Positions 1 through 10,634 of a stretch of 64,000 nucleotides of DNA are shown here, piece after piece. A program made the translations under genes and the position numbers. Positions within the stretch are counted from its first letter, which is position 1. Each line of letters begins with the position of its first letter. Origin of the DNA: Taxillus chinensis (lineage: Eukaryota; Streptophyta; Magnoliopsida; Santalales; Loranthaceae); NCBI GenBank assembly GCA_023512835.1, contig CM042089.1, positions 49,313,004-49,377,003 on the forward strand, given 5' to 3'. The notes under the pieces were generated by a model. The model worked only from the letters and a program-made list of their open reading frames with translations. It did not search any database and was not told the origin of the DNA.

Positions 1-1155
1 AAATAGACCAAACATAGCTTTAAGAGCAAATTAGTTATTTCAATAACTGCTCCTCTACAACTTCTTCATATGGACCTCTGTGGTCCTATTTCTGTTCCTT
101 CGCTGGCTGGTGCGAGATATACCCTTGTGGTTATCGATGATTTCACCAGATACACATGGGTGATGTTCCTGGAATCAAAGGATCAAACTTTTGAGTATCT
201 TGTAGATCTTTTCAACTTAATAAGCAACTCACAAGGACTGAGCATAAAGTGCATCAGGAGTGATCATGGTACAGAATTTGATTTTTCAGAGATGAGATCA
301 TATTGTTCTGAACAGGGCATTCAGCATGACTTCTCTGCGCCCAAAACTCTACAACAAAATGGGGTAGTTGAGCGCAAGAATCGTACTTTAGTCGAGGCTG
401 GCAGATCTATGTTAGCAGGGGCAACGCTTCCTCTCAGTCTATGGGCTGAAGCTGTGTCCACTGCCTGCTATGTTCAGAACAGAACTCTAATAAATAAATC
501 TACCATGAAAACACCCTATGAGATGTGGAGAGGACGAAAGCCTTCAATTTCACATTTCAGAGCTTTTGGGTGTACTTGCTATATATTGATAAATGGCAAA
601 GAAACCCGGAATAAATTTGAACCAAAATCTGATGATGGGATTTTTGTCGGGTACTCATTACATAGCAAGGCTTATCGGGTCTTCAATAGAAAAATTTTTA
701 AAGTTGAAGAATCTATCCATGTAACCTTTGATGAAACTAATCTTGATTGGTCAAAAGTTGCTTCTTCAAGTTTTAATGTACAGGTCCCGGACAGCAACAT
801 TGACTATTCAAAGTTCATGAATGTTCCTGTTACACATTCTGACCAACCACGTGGCATCAGCGAGGCACAAAGAAATTATATGGATGATGCTACGGATGAT
901 TCGGACTCAGGACTACCATTAAGCTCCGGACATACTCCTTCGGATACCCAAAATTCGGGAGCACCTTCAAGCCCGTCCGGACCAGTTAACCCTGAAAGAA
1001 ACGGTGTTGAAGAACCACCTAGTTCTACCGTACCTTCTAATACGGAAACATCTGGTCCGGAAGAAGCTCAACCAGCAGATATACCTAAACCACCTAATCT
1101 GGCAGAGCTTCAAATAATTCAAGATCAACCATCACATGCACAGAATTACAGATGA
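1..1155 (+). pseudogene. B1 pol: integrase domain
   Basis: This is the catalytic core of a Copia integrase, which inserts the element cDNA into the host genome. The reading frame from ATG 70 shows the acidic triad: Asp2 in MDLCGP, Asp65 in RSDHGTEF and Glu101 in QQNGVVERKNR, giving the D-D35-E spacing of the family. Downstream is the Copia-type C-terminal stretch with SLWAEA, NRTLINK and SDDGIFVGYS, then an acidic Ser/Pro-rich linker. Only the end of the HHCC finger lies in the window, and its glutamine codon near base 4 is a TAG stop, whereas B2 has CAG there. A second stop lies at 1153-1155, where B2 has a Trp codon. The two copies therefore carry independent lesions. Confidence 0.9.
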
Positions 1156-1179
1156 ACCCGAAACCATCCCTTAGATCAA

Positions 1180-2793
1180 GTGATTGGTGATCCTACTGCT
1201 GGTGTAAGAACAAGAGCAGCCACTTTCAACATGTGTCTTTACTCGTGTTTTCTATCACAAATAGAACCAAAAGTGGTAGGTGAAGCTCTTCAGGATTCGA
1301 ATTGGATAGAAGCTATGCAAGAAGAGCTAAATCAATTTAAGAGAAATAATGTGTGGACTCTAGTACCAAGGCCTAAGTCTTAGCAAGTCATTGGAGTTAA
1401 ATGGGTGTTCTGGAACAAGCTTGATACGGATGGAATAGTAATCCGAAACAAAGCCAGACTGGTAGCCAAAGGATATCGTCAAGAAGAAGGAATAGACTAC
1501 GATGAGACCTTTGCTCCAGTAGCAAGACTTGAGGCAATCCGAATGTTTTTGGCGTATGCTTCATATAAAAACTTCATAGTTTATCAAATGGACGTCAAGA
1601 GCGCATTCTTGAATGGAGATCTTCAAGAGGAGGTGTACGTTAAACAACCTCCCGGTTTCATTGAACCTAAGGCAGGACGTCTAGTCTACAAGCTTTGGAA
1701 AGCTTTATATGGTTTGAAGCAAGCTCCAAGAGCCTGGTACGACACACTGTCAGAATTCCTACTTGATCACAACTTTCAAAAAGGGAAGCTTGACACCACC
1801 TTATTTCTACGAAAAGAGAAAGGACACACTCTAATCGTACAGATATACGTGGATGATATCATTTTCGAATCAACAAATCCGAAGCTTTGTGAAGAGTTTG
1901 CAAAGTTGATGACAGGCAAGTTTGATATGAGCATGATGGGAGAACTGTCCTACTTCCTTGGAATAGAAGTTAAACAATTGAAGGAAGGAATCTTCATTAA
2001 TCAAGCTAAGTACACTTGCGATCTTATTAAGAAGTTTGGTATGGAAGGTTCATCTCCCGTCAAAACTCCCATGCCAGTCAGTGCCAAGCTAGATCCTGAT
2101 GTGGATGGAATATCAGTAAATGTGATTGACTACAGAGGGATGATTGGATCCTTGCTGTATCTTACAGCAAGTCGCCCAGACATTATGTTTGCAACTTGCA
2201 TCTGTGCACGATATCAGGCGAATCCTAAGGAGTCACATATGCTTCATGTTAAACGGATATTAAGGTATCTTAAGGGAACGATGAATTTGGGACTCTGGTA
2301 CCCAAAGGAGTCCAACTTCATCTTATCCGGATACTCTGATGCTGACTTTGCTAGGTGTCGCATCGACAGGAAAAGCACAAGTGGTACGTGTCAGTTTCTT
2401 GGAAATAGATTAATTTCATGGTTCAGTAAGAAGCAGAATTCCGTATCAACCACTACTGCTGAGGCGGAATATATAGCTGCTGGGAGTTGCTATGCACAAC
2501 TACTCTGGATGCAAAGTCAACTTACTGACTACGGTTTCAACTTGTCATCTATTCCACTCTACTGCAACAACACTAGCGCAATTCCTATCAGCAACAATCC
2601 TGTCATGCACCCTAAGACGAAGCATATTGAGGTCAGGTATCACTTCATACGCGACCATGTTCTCGAAAGTCACATCTCACTGGAACATGTTGCTACTGAA
2701 GATCAACTGGCAGACATACTTACAAAGCCCCTACCTGATGCAAGATTCTCTGAACTACTCTTCCGATTAGGTATGCTTGACTTCTCTGCATAG
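1180..2793 (+). pseudogene. B1 pol: reverse transcriptase and RNase H
   Basis: The frame continues from integrase into a Copia RT with [44 protein letters not shown] and the catalytic YVDDI (near 1850), then RNase H with DADFA, the TAEAEY active-site Glu, DNTSAI-like CNNTSAI and a terminal ADILTKPL. These enzymes copy element RNA into cDNA and remove the RNA strand. One in-frame TAG at 1381-1383 replaces the Gln of B2, so the frame is open in two pieces. The frame ends at TAG 2791-2793. Two RNase H substitutions relative to B2 (CNN for CDN, ARCRID for AGCRID) suggest decay at functional sites. Long stretches are nearly identical to B2. Confidence 0.92.
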
Positions 2794-4487
2794 TCCCACA
2801 TTTCAATACCCAACAGTATACTTACTTTCATAATATGCATTGTGCTTTTATTGATAGTAGATACATACTGATCTCAATGTGATCATTCTTGCTGTTTAAT
2901 GTGCTTCATGCTTCTGTTATTGATGTCAACTTCATATTGGGAGGATGCTTGCGTTTCCCGACTAAAGTCGTTAAGCAAATATGATTAAAGTTTATATGAT
3001 TAATCTCACTCTGGTTTCATGATCTTAATTTCCACTGATCACCACATGACAAATGCCTGTTCATTTAGATTACTCTATTAACATGTATAGTTGAAGAAAT
3101 GAAATGGGTTAGCTCGGAATGCCTGGTGGATGAATACACAATCGCAGTCTGATCAGCTTCTGAAGTATAGTTTCCAAAAAAGATAGACAGTACTGATTTT
3201 CTTTAAGCCGAAAAGGTCTACCGAGAGGATTGCACAATCTACGGGGGAGAAAATGCTTTATAAATTATTCGAGTAATACCCCCAGTATATGTCTCATGAC
3301 CTCTTTCCTGGCTGTCTATTCGAGGGGGAGCCTTTTTTTTTTAGAGGATCGAATGATCTACGGGGGACCCTAAGCTTCATCTATTACCTCAGTAATAACC
3401 CCCTAATATGTCTTAGATACTCCCTCCTCTAAACCTTTACTTCCGGATCTGACTGGACATGCATTGTTGAAATAGAATTGAGGCATGCTTGGATATTTTC
3501 TTTTCTTCAACCATGCATTTTAATCGGATAATCAACTGCTTGCTTTTGACATGTGTCCGCTTCCTCATTTCTCACTCATGAATCCTAGTTTGGTCAAATC
3601 ATATGATTTTTAATTAATCTTAGCTACGTCGTTCAGCAGGACGGTTTCGCTATGTTGACCCATATGAACTTGTGTATTTATTATCTGACATATGCCCTGA
3701 TTCAGTCACATTGATCATTCTCTAGTATGTATATGTCTATTTCATTCTTTGTAATGCATAAGTTCTGCTACTCATTAGTTCGGATTATATAGCTCTTAAC
3801 TGACTATTCTCTCCTATCCGTACTAATCCTTGCCTGTTAAGCTTTTGCACTTTTAGTTTATTTTTTTGAAGCTACAAGTTCAGATTTTCTTTGCAACCTT
3901 ATCGATAAATCTAGTCCATAGTCTTGGATTTGAAGTGTTGTGGTACTTCTCTTCTCTTCGACTTATTGACAGCAAAGGAATCTACTTCTCTCTCACCGCA
4001 CTCTATTACTATGGACACGGTCTACTTTTCATCCGGATACTCATCACTCGACTATCGCTGATTTCGGATGATTATCGGTTCATTCCTCCGGACTTCTGAC
4101 ACTGTCAAATTGCGATAATCCATGGCTTATTATATATCGCGTGCTTTTGAGGAGGATTAATGATGATTCATTGAATGCATGTCTCGGGATGCACACACTT
4201 CCCCAGGAAGGCAAACAGCTGTTACCCTTACTTGGTCATGCCGTCTCCACGTCATCTTTTAATTCGGAGGCGCACCGATCTCAAGACTAATGACATCAGC
4301 CCGTCAAGCGGTTTACTGTTTCACTCACCAAATTCCTAGACCCGCTGACATTCACGAACTCGGTCTTATATACTCTGGTCATTCCTGCGAAGCACGAGTG
4401 TTACCCTTTTCAAATCCCTAAAACTCTCATTGCTCCTTCAATCCCCAAGACCTCGCCTTCCCTCTCGCCCTTCAACTTTCATCTACA
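2794..4487 (+). other. Noncoding pol-ORF3 spacer of B1
   Basis: This 1.7 kb stretch has stops in all forward frames and no recognisable protein, yet it is highly similar to 40973-42636 in B2. It holds the polypurine hairpin cluster (3240-3413), a motif ACGTCGTTCAGCAGGACGG near 3626, and a TATA-like TTATATAC at 4366-4373 about 115 bases before the ORF3 start. It may serve as the leader or promoter region for ORF3 or as a packaging or replication element; this is inference. A 77-codon frame at 3866-4099 begins with TTG and is not supported as a gene. Confidence 0.7.
3240..3413 (+). promoter_or_regulatory. Polypurine/inverted-repeat cluster in B1 spacer
   Basis: Three GGGGGA-type tracts occur in 170 bases. 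The first (ACGGGGGAG at 3241) pairs with ACCCCC near 3278-3283, with an AT-rich loop between them. The second is TCGAGGGGGAGCC near 3319-3331. The third (ACGGGGGACC at 3360) pairs with AACCCCCT near 3408-3414. The cluster is conserved in B2 at 41391-41565. Multiple polypurine tracts and inverted repeats outside the LTRs are described for Sireviruses. The role in second-strand priming or RNA structure is not shown here. Confidence 0.6.
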
Positions 4488-7218
4488 ATGGCACCCAAAA
4501 CCTCTCTTTCCGGCGTCAATCCCGGCCATCTGGTCGATTGGAGCGCTGTCTACAATCCTCCGGACTGGTTTTTCCATATTTGCCCTCTTCTAGAAGCCTC
4601 TCACATACTCGACTTGATCTCCAATCCTGTCGATCTTGTTATAGACGACATTCTCGAGTTCTACCAACGGATCCGCTGTACCACCGACTCCATCATCTCC
4701 TCTGTTCGCGGTGAATCCATCCTAATCACCCCCGCCGTTCTCCGCGTTGCTCTCAATCTACCCCCTGGTGAATCACAGCGCCCCGATGCCGATCCCATGG
4801 CGGCTTCTATGGGCTGCACCTATAAAGGCAAGGAATACAAGGTGAAGTCCTTCCATGGTCGCTATCGCTGTATGGCGATCATACTGAGTTGATGTTTACT
4901 GGCTCGCACTTCCGCTCTGGACTCTGTTCCGTACGATCTTCTTCTGGCCATGTACGGCGTTTTCGAAGGTCTTCCGATGGACTGGGGGACTTTTTTGTTC
5001 CGACTGCTGCAGAATGGACCCATGAAGCATTCCTTCGGGCGCATCCTAAGCATTGTCTTCCGGCATCTTCATCCGGACCATTTCGCCCGCTCTGAGGCAG
5101 TTCCATTTCCTCCGGCTTATTATCTTCGCTATCTTACGCCTGATGGGAACATGACGGCCCGCCGTCCCTCTGCCACTCTCCGCCTTCTTCCTGCCACGGA
5201 ACAACAAGGCAGTTCTGTTGGTGACCCCACCGACAGCCATGCCCCTGACGTCAACTCTGCTCACCGATCCTCCTGGATTCGGTTCATTGCTGCACCCTCC
5301 ATTTCTCGGGCCTCCCAGCACAACGTCCGTGCCGAACCCTCCGAGGTTGTGCGGCCATCTCAGCGCAGTGTCCCTAGAGCTGTTTCCTCAACCCCTTCTG
5401 CTGCGGATGTCCCCACTCCCTCCACTTCCGTTGTTGCTGCCGCGGTTGATACCGCCGTTCTCGCAGCCCATTGCCGATGTCCCGGAATCTATTCGGAAGC
5501 TCCTTTGCCTCCCCTACCTCAACCCCGAGCCTACCTTGACCATCTCTCCGCCGACACCTTAACGGACCTTCGGCTTCGTTTCAGCCTTGCCCACACCGCC
5601 TCCATTCCTGACACCGATCTCCGGGTGTTTTACACTCGTCATACCCAATCCCCGGAGACCATGATCATCTGGAATTTGGACCAAGGCTTTCTTACGCCGG
5701 CCTCCATTCCAGATGTGTCGTTCCCTAACCCCTCCAGCCCGGTCCACACCACACGGAGTCCTTCCCCTGCTAAGGCTGGACCTTCTTCTCCCCGCTCGTT
5801 GACATTCCAGGTTGTCGACCTATCCTGGTCAAAGCAGGTCCGCTGCTCCGGATGCCTCTGCTGCTCCGGATGCCCCTTCTGCTGCTGCTGCTGATACTCC
5901 TGCGGACTCCTCTGCCCAGCGCACTCCTGCTCCTGTTCATACGGGGGAGTCCTCTAAAGCTCCAGAGTTGGCCCTTGGGCGTGCTTCTTTTGGCACGGTC
6001 CACTCTGACGCTGTGCTCTCCGCCCAGCTGGACCGCCACGCCCAAGCTCAAAGCGCCCAAATATCCTCCATCGCCGCCAAGGTTGATGCTCTTGGCACCC
6101 AACTCCTCTCCGCCCTCACCGACTCCTCCACCTCCATGGAATAGAAGATGGACCTAGTCACCTCGTTCGTCCACTCCTTGTCTACCTCCTTCACGGACCT
6201 GGCGCACACGATGGCTTGCCCTCCCGTTGCTCCCCGGTGATCTGCCAAACCGGGGGAGTGAGTGTCATCTGATCCTTCTGCTCCTCCTGCATCACATTCC
6301 TCCACTCGTGCTGAGAAGCGGCCTGCCTCTTCATTACTTCAGGGAGTTCAAATCCCCGAACGTAGCCGCTTCTCTCAGCCAAGCTCCTCGAGTGCAGCTC
6401 TTCCTCCATCCTCTCCATCCGAAGCTGACACCTTCCTCCCATCATACGCGGCGTGTGACCCTCTTGATGCGGACGGAAGCGTGCGTAAGGCAATGATTTC
6501 CTATGCTGCGTCTATTGTCGAGACAAGATGTCTCTCTGACCTGTACCCCTTCTCCCCGGACGACATTCGGACCCTTTGTTCGGGGAAAGGCCTCTTTACA
6601 ACAGACGACATTGACAACTTCTCTAGGGCTGCTAAAATGGAGATGAGGCTGTTTCCATCTCTATACAAGAACGGCCACTTGTTTGAAGTTCTGCCGTGCT
6701 GGAATGAGGGCTATCTTCCCAGTATAGATATCATTCAGTCCTTTATCGACGGAACTGCTGAGGATAGCAAGCCATGGAGAACTCTCTCAACTGTCCTCAT
6801 TCCGTACCGGATCATGTCGCCACATTTCATGATGGTTGTCTTCATGATTGAGTCCAAACAGATGATTCTGATTGATTCTCATCAGATTATAGAGCAGTAT
6901 GTAAGAAGGAATCAATGGGAACCACTGTGTCTCAGGTTGACTGAAGCTGTGAAGAAAGCCGGATTATATGAAAAGTTGGGCATCACTCCTTTGAGACCAA
7001 CTGAGAAGCTGAAGGTGACATTCCGGGGCAAGAAGCAAGTACCACAACAGCCAGATGGAGATAGCTGCGGGGCCTTTGTCTGTTACTTCATCAAGTCATT
7101 TTTAAGTGTGGACAAATCTTGGAGCCAACACACCACTTATTCGATGAAGCAGACAATGGAGCTTAGAGAGAAAGCAGCAACAATGATCTTCAAGTATAGT
7201 AAGCCTTATGTACCATAA
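4488..7218 (+). pseudogene. B1 ORF3: plant-transposon-like N-terminus plus Ulp1-like C-terminus
   Basis: ORF3 starts at ATG 4488, the same start as in B2 and preceded by a nearly identical leader. The first 135 codons (MAPKTSLSGV, then DWFFHICPLLEAS) resemble the putative plant transposon domain often seen in plant repeats. A long Pro/Ser/Ala-rich region follows, including SPETMIIWNLDQGF, then an alanine-rich stretch with heptad-like spacing, and finally a C48-type protease. B1 is broken by a TGA at 4890-4892, by frame changes between about 5460 and 5830, and by stops at 6142 and 6238. B2 keeps one frame of about 908 codons over the same span, so the intact family protein was probably around 900 residues. 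It occupies the place of the envelope-like gene of Sireviruses, but I see no signal peptide or membrane segment. Confidence 0.75.
6262..7218 (+). CDS. B1 ORF3 C-terminal Ulp1-like (C48) cysteine protease, open 318 codons
   Basis: This open segment is the best-preserved part of ORF3. Counting from residue 1 at 6262, the catalytic set of the Ulp1/SENP family is visible: His188 in SPHFMMVVF, Asp205 in MILIDSH, Gln263 in VPQQPDGD and Cys269 in DSCGAFVCYF. Families of this type remove SUMO or related ubiquitin-like modifiers; whether this one does is unknown. The first 60 residues are Ser/Pro-rich linker. The frame terminates at 7216-7218, about 130 bases before the polypurine tract, so it is the last gene of the element. 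The true translation start is ATG 4488 upstream; 6262 is only where the frame reopens after stops. Confidence 0.75.
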   Translation: MSSDPSAPPASHSSTRAEKRPASSLLQGVQIPERSRFSQPSSSSAALPPSSPSEADTFLPSYAACDPLDADGSVRKAMISYAASIVETRCLSDLYPFSPDDIRTLCSGKGLFTTDDIDNFSRAAKMEMRLFPSLYKNGHLFEVLPCWNEGYLPSIDIIQSFIDGTAEDSKPWRTLSTVLIPYRIMSPHFMMVVFMIESKQMILIDSHQIIEQYVRRNQWEPLCLRLTEAVKKAGLYEKLGITPLRPTEKLKVTFRGKKQVPQQPDGDSCGAFVCYFIKSFLSVDKSWSQHTTYSMKQTMELREKAATMIFKYSKPYVP

Positions 7219-7361
7219 TGAAAATCTTGTATAAAGGCTGAATTGTATTCTGTTGCTGATAAATGAAAATGGTTGTGATACGTATTCTGTATGTTATCTT
7301 TTTGCACTGCTTACTAGATCGGATTACAAAGGGTTTGGGCATATCCATAATTGGGGGAGAT
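7219..7361 (+). other. B1 3' untranslated segment with polypurine tract
   Basis: The segment ends in TTGGGGGAGAT (7351-7361) directly before the TGTTGG start of the 3' LTR. The same tract precedes the B2 3' LTR at 45496-45506. This is the expected primer site for plus-strand DNA synthesis. Confidence 0.85.
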
Positions 7362-7801
7362 TGTTGGATCAAGCCCAGAATTTGGATAATACTGATAAAG
7401 CCCTATGTAATTTGATTTGAGATCTTTTGAGTTTTGTCTTTAATCATTGCAGAAGATATGTTATTAATCCGGAGATACACTTGTAAGAGCAAAGCTAAGG
7501 ACAGGATACATAATCCTGATCCGGACGAGAGTGAGTGTCGTCAAACACTTGGTAAATAACCAAGTCCCCCATATATATGGAGTAAGGAAGTACTGATGCG
7601 GAATAAGGACCCGAGTCTTTATTGGCACGGAGTAAGGAAACCAGATGCGGAGTAAGGAATCCAGACCACTCACTCATGCGGAGTAAGGATGTGCTAGTAC
7701 GAAGTAAGCCATCCGATCCTTTAAACTCGCATGGAGTAAGAAACTCATATGGAGTAAGGAACTTACATGCGGAGTAAGGATGTGCTAGTACAGAGTAAGC
7801 T
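7362..7801 (+). repeat. B1 3' LTR, left part
   Basis: The LTR begins TGTTGGATCAAGCCC, matching both B2 LTRs (30922 and 45507). It contains scattered copies of CGGAGTAAGGA. It breaks at 7801/7802 where G1 inserted; the last five bases AAGCT (7797-7801) are repeated at 17149-17153. Confidence 0.92.
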
Positions 7802-9761
7802 TGTCACGCCCCAATTTCCTTCCACTTGGAAATGAGTAAGGATCGCCCATGCCCGCACCCGAAGGGACAAGGGGTTGGTGCAAGCACCTTAAAAGGACTT
7901 CTAGCACGGGTGCTGTCCCAAACCCGCACAATCAGGCTAACATGCCCAGGGGCATGCTCCTGTTCCCAAACCATGCACACAAACACAAATTGAATAACAA
8001 CATCTCATTTTATTTCATTTCAAAGACTAAATGTTCATTACAACCCAGTCGGGGAAAAACCCCTATGAAGCCATCAATAAAACCAAACCAAAATCCAAAC
8101 ACATAAAACCAGAGTACAACAAAGGAAATAATATAAAGCTTTCAGCCTCGGGGGCCTAGCTCCTCGGCCTTCACCTACCGCCCGCTAAACCCTGCAAAAG
8201 AACGGTTTATAGGAGGGGTGAGCAAACCACGGCTCAAGTAGGGATCCGGTCTCCCCGGACCCGTCCCGATTGTACAACATGCATGATATGTGTATGCTTG
8301 TGCTCGTGTCGTGCCTAAGGCTAACGCAGCAAACATCACCCAAGAAACACTCTTTACCCGAACCCGCACCGAAGGGCAGAGGACACCCCGCCACCACGGC
8401 GACATGACATACCACATTCAGGCGAATGTTGCATGGACACCAATGCAACATTTTCCACCCGAGTCGGATATGGTCAACCACCTCCTCGGGCGCCATATCT
8501 ACCCTCAGGAATGGGTGTAGACTTAGCCCACCGTCGTGAGTGCTACACCGAGACTCAGGACCACGTCCTGGCCAAATCTCAAAGGGGTCCAAGCTATTGT
8601 GCCTGGCCCGTATCTCGCACCAATCTCAAACAGATCAACGAACAGCATAACATTACATCTCAACATGTAAACTCAAGCACATCATTTACACTTTATCTCG
8701 AAGGACCAACATGGTCAGATACAAGCCACACACATCAGCCTCATAGGCTTAAAATCAAATACAAATCAAACACAAGACACACCAGTCACACAGGTATATC
8801 ATCAAACACCCATATACAAGGTCTCACAGGCATCATATTGAATACATGGCATGCAGGCCTCACAGACATTTTATCAAACACATAGTGTGCAGACCTCTTA
8901 GACATTTCATCAAACACATGGTGGGCATAAACAAACCCAGAAAATCCTCAGGCCAAATTAACATCGGAATCAACAAAACATGCCACCGAAGGCCAACATC
9001 CATATAGGAGATCACACCTATATGGATTTACATATATATATATATAGGTGAACATCCTAAAACAGAGGAGAGTTAGGAGAACATGAACCCCTACCTCAGG
9101 CTTTTGTCCTAACCTCCACGCTAGACACTCCCAACGACGCGAACCACCACGGAATCGCCAAGGAGATCCTCTCTCTCTCTCTCTCTCTCTCCGCAAGACG
9201 CAAACAAAGGGACACAAGAACCCTAAACTCAAACTCAAACCCTCATTATATAGACACTACCCACATCAAAACGACGTAGTTTTGATTAAGTAAACCCAGG
9301 ATCAAAACGACGTAGTTTTGATCACACAAGTTAGCACCTTTCCACACCCATATAGGCCAAAATACTCGAATTTCAACATGGTCCTTTGGAGAAAGATCAT
9401 TAGAATGTCAAAACCAAGGGAACCATGCAAAAATATGGCCGCACGCCAATTTGCACGTGAATTCCCAATTCACGTGCAACTCCAAATGGACTCCAAATGC
9501 TCTCAAACTTCACCCCTAGCCTCCTTGCATCATTTAGAAGACAACCACACTTGCACGTGAATTGGACCCATATCACGTGCACCTCACATACACGTCCGTT
9601 TGGCCTGAAACTCGTGGTAGATAGAGGACATCATTCTAAGCATCTTTCCTTTTGCACGTGAATTCATTTGAGCCCATTCACTAGGTCAAAATCTAGAAAA
9701 ACTCTACTCGGAAGGCAAAACCGTGACTAACCGTGACTAACTCAAGGTACGGGTCCTTACA
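7802..9761 (-). repeat. G1 3' LTR (left)
   Basis: On the plus strand it reads TGTCACGCCCC to GGTCCTTACA, i.e. TGTAAGGACC to GGGGCGTGACA in element sense. U3 (plus 9440-9670) carries five CACGTG G-boxes, two of them in a 13-bp-arm palindrome at 9451-9479. Dyads with ATCAAAAC/GTTTTGAT arms lie at 9265-9286 and 9301-9322, next to a TATATA at about 9246-9252. A CT microsatellite lies near 9170-9192. Confidence 0.92.
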
Positions 9762-9924
9762 TCCTCTCCCCCTTAAGACTTTTCGTCCTCGAAAAGAAAA
9801 GGTGGAATGAAAGAAAACAATCACAACCAAAGCATAGGCCTCTAACACCCTCTAGCACAAGATAAATTAATACACAACAAATCACAAATTATTTCACACA
9901 TTTATACACTCCATATGGTCATAA
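9762..9924 (-). other. G1 3' untranslated region with polypurine tract
   Basis: In element sense, TTCGAGGACGAAAAGTC followed by TTAAGGGGGAGAGGAT abuts the LTR at 9762-9795. This is the plus-strand primer region of the element. The rest, up to the end of pol, holds no recognisable gene. Confidence 0.8.
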
Positions 9925-10578
9925 CTAGTTGGGCAAGTACCGATTATGTTGAAGTTTGATGCTTGCCCTCCTCCCCTCCTTCGAGTTGTTGGTCCTCGAG
10001 CAGTTAGGATAATGAGCACGCATCTCGGTCTCACGTTCCCAGGTCTCTTCCTCCGGCCCTCGGTGTTGCCACAACACCCGAACCAACGGAATAGTCTTAC
10101 CTCGCAGCCGCTTCTCGCGCCTATCTACAATACGGATGGGGGCCTCGACAACGGACACATCCTCTCCAAGATCCAGGGTACCCCAATCTAGCACGTGTGT
10201 GGGATCCGGATGATATTTCCGCAATCGGGATACATGGAAAACATTATGAACTCTGCTCAAACTAGGTGGTAATGCCAACCTATAAGCAACAGGTCCAACT
10301 CTGCTCAAAATCTCGAACGGTCCAATGTACCGAGGGGGACAACTTGGACCCAGTCCCAAATCTCTTATGCCCTCGCCGTGGAGAAACACGAAGGAATACG
10401 TGGTCTCCCACCAAAAACTCCAACGGTCGGCGTCGGCGATCCGCATAAGACTTCGTCCGCTCCAGGGTGCAAGAAGGCGTTGCCGAATCAGCTGAACTTT
10501 TGCCGTAGCCTCCTGGACCAATTGGGGTCCTAACATAGCTGCCTCTCCAGCTTCGCCCAACATAATGGAGACCGACAC
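9925..10578 (-). pseudogene. G1 pol: integrase C-terminus and chromodomain-like tail
   Basis: A 217-residue open frame. PPRYIGPFEILSRVGPVAYR and HNVFHVSRLRKYHPDP are the integrase C-terminal module of plant Gypsy elements. The tail VRVLWQHRGPEEETWERE matches the chromodomain-like end of Tekay/Del chromoviruses, where it helps target integration to chromatin. The first part of the frame is out of register with the upstream integrase core. An overlapping minus-strand frame (10280-10696) carries the preceding integrase residues, showing a frameshift near 10450-10560. Confidence 0.85.
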
Positions 10579-10634
10579 GGTCGGCCATACAATGCCTCAA
10601 ACGGGGCCATCCCAATCGAAGACGGTAACCGTTA

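Noticed and set aside
2788..2800. Stop-codon readthrough from pol into ORF3, as reported for some Sirevirus envelope-like genes
   Set aside because: The base context differs between copies (TAG TCC in B1, TAG CTT in B2), and 1.7 kb of spacer with stops in all frames separates pol from ORF3.
3866..4099. Small conserved frame of 77 codons in the B1 spacer, also at 42015-42248 in B2
   Set aside because: It starts with TTG in B1 and GTG in B2, no ATG is placed well, and the similarity is no higher than in the surrounding noncoding spacer.
4488..7218. ORF3 as a classical envelope glycoprotein
   Set aside because: No signal peptide, membrane segment or cysteine-rich ectodomain is visible; the C-terminus is protease-like instead.
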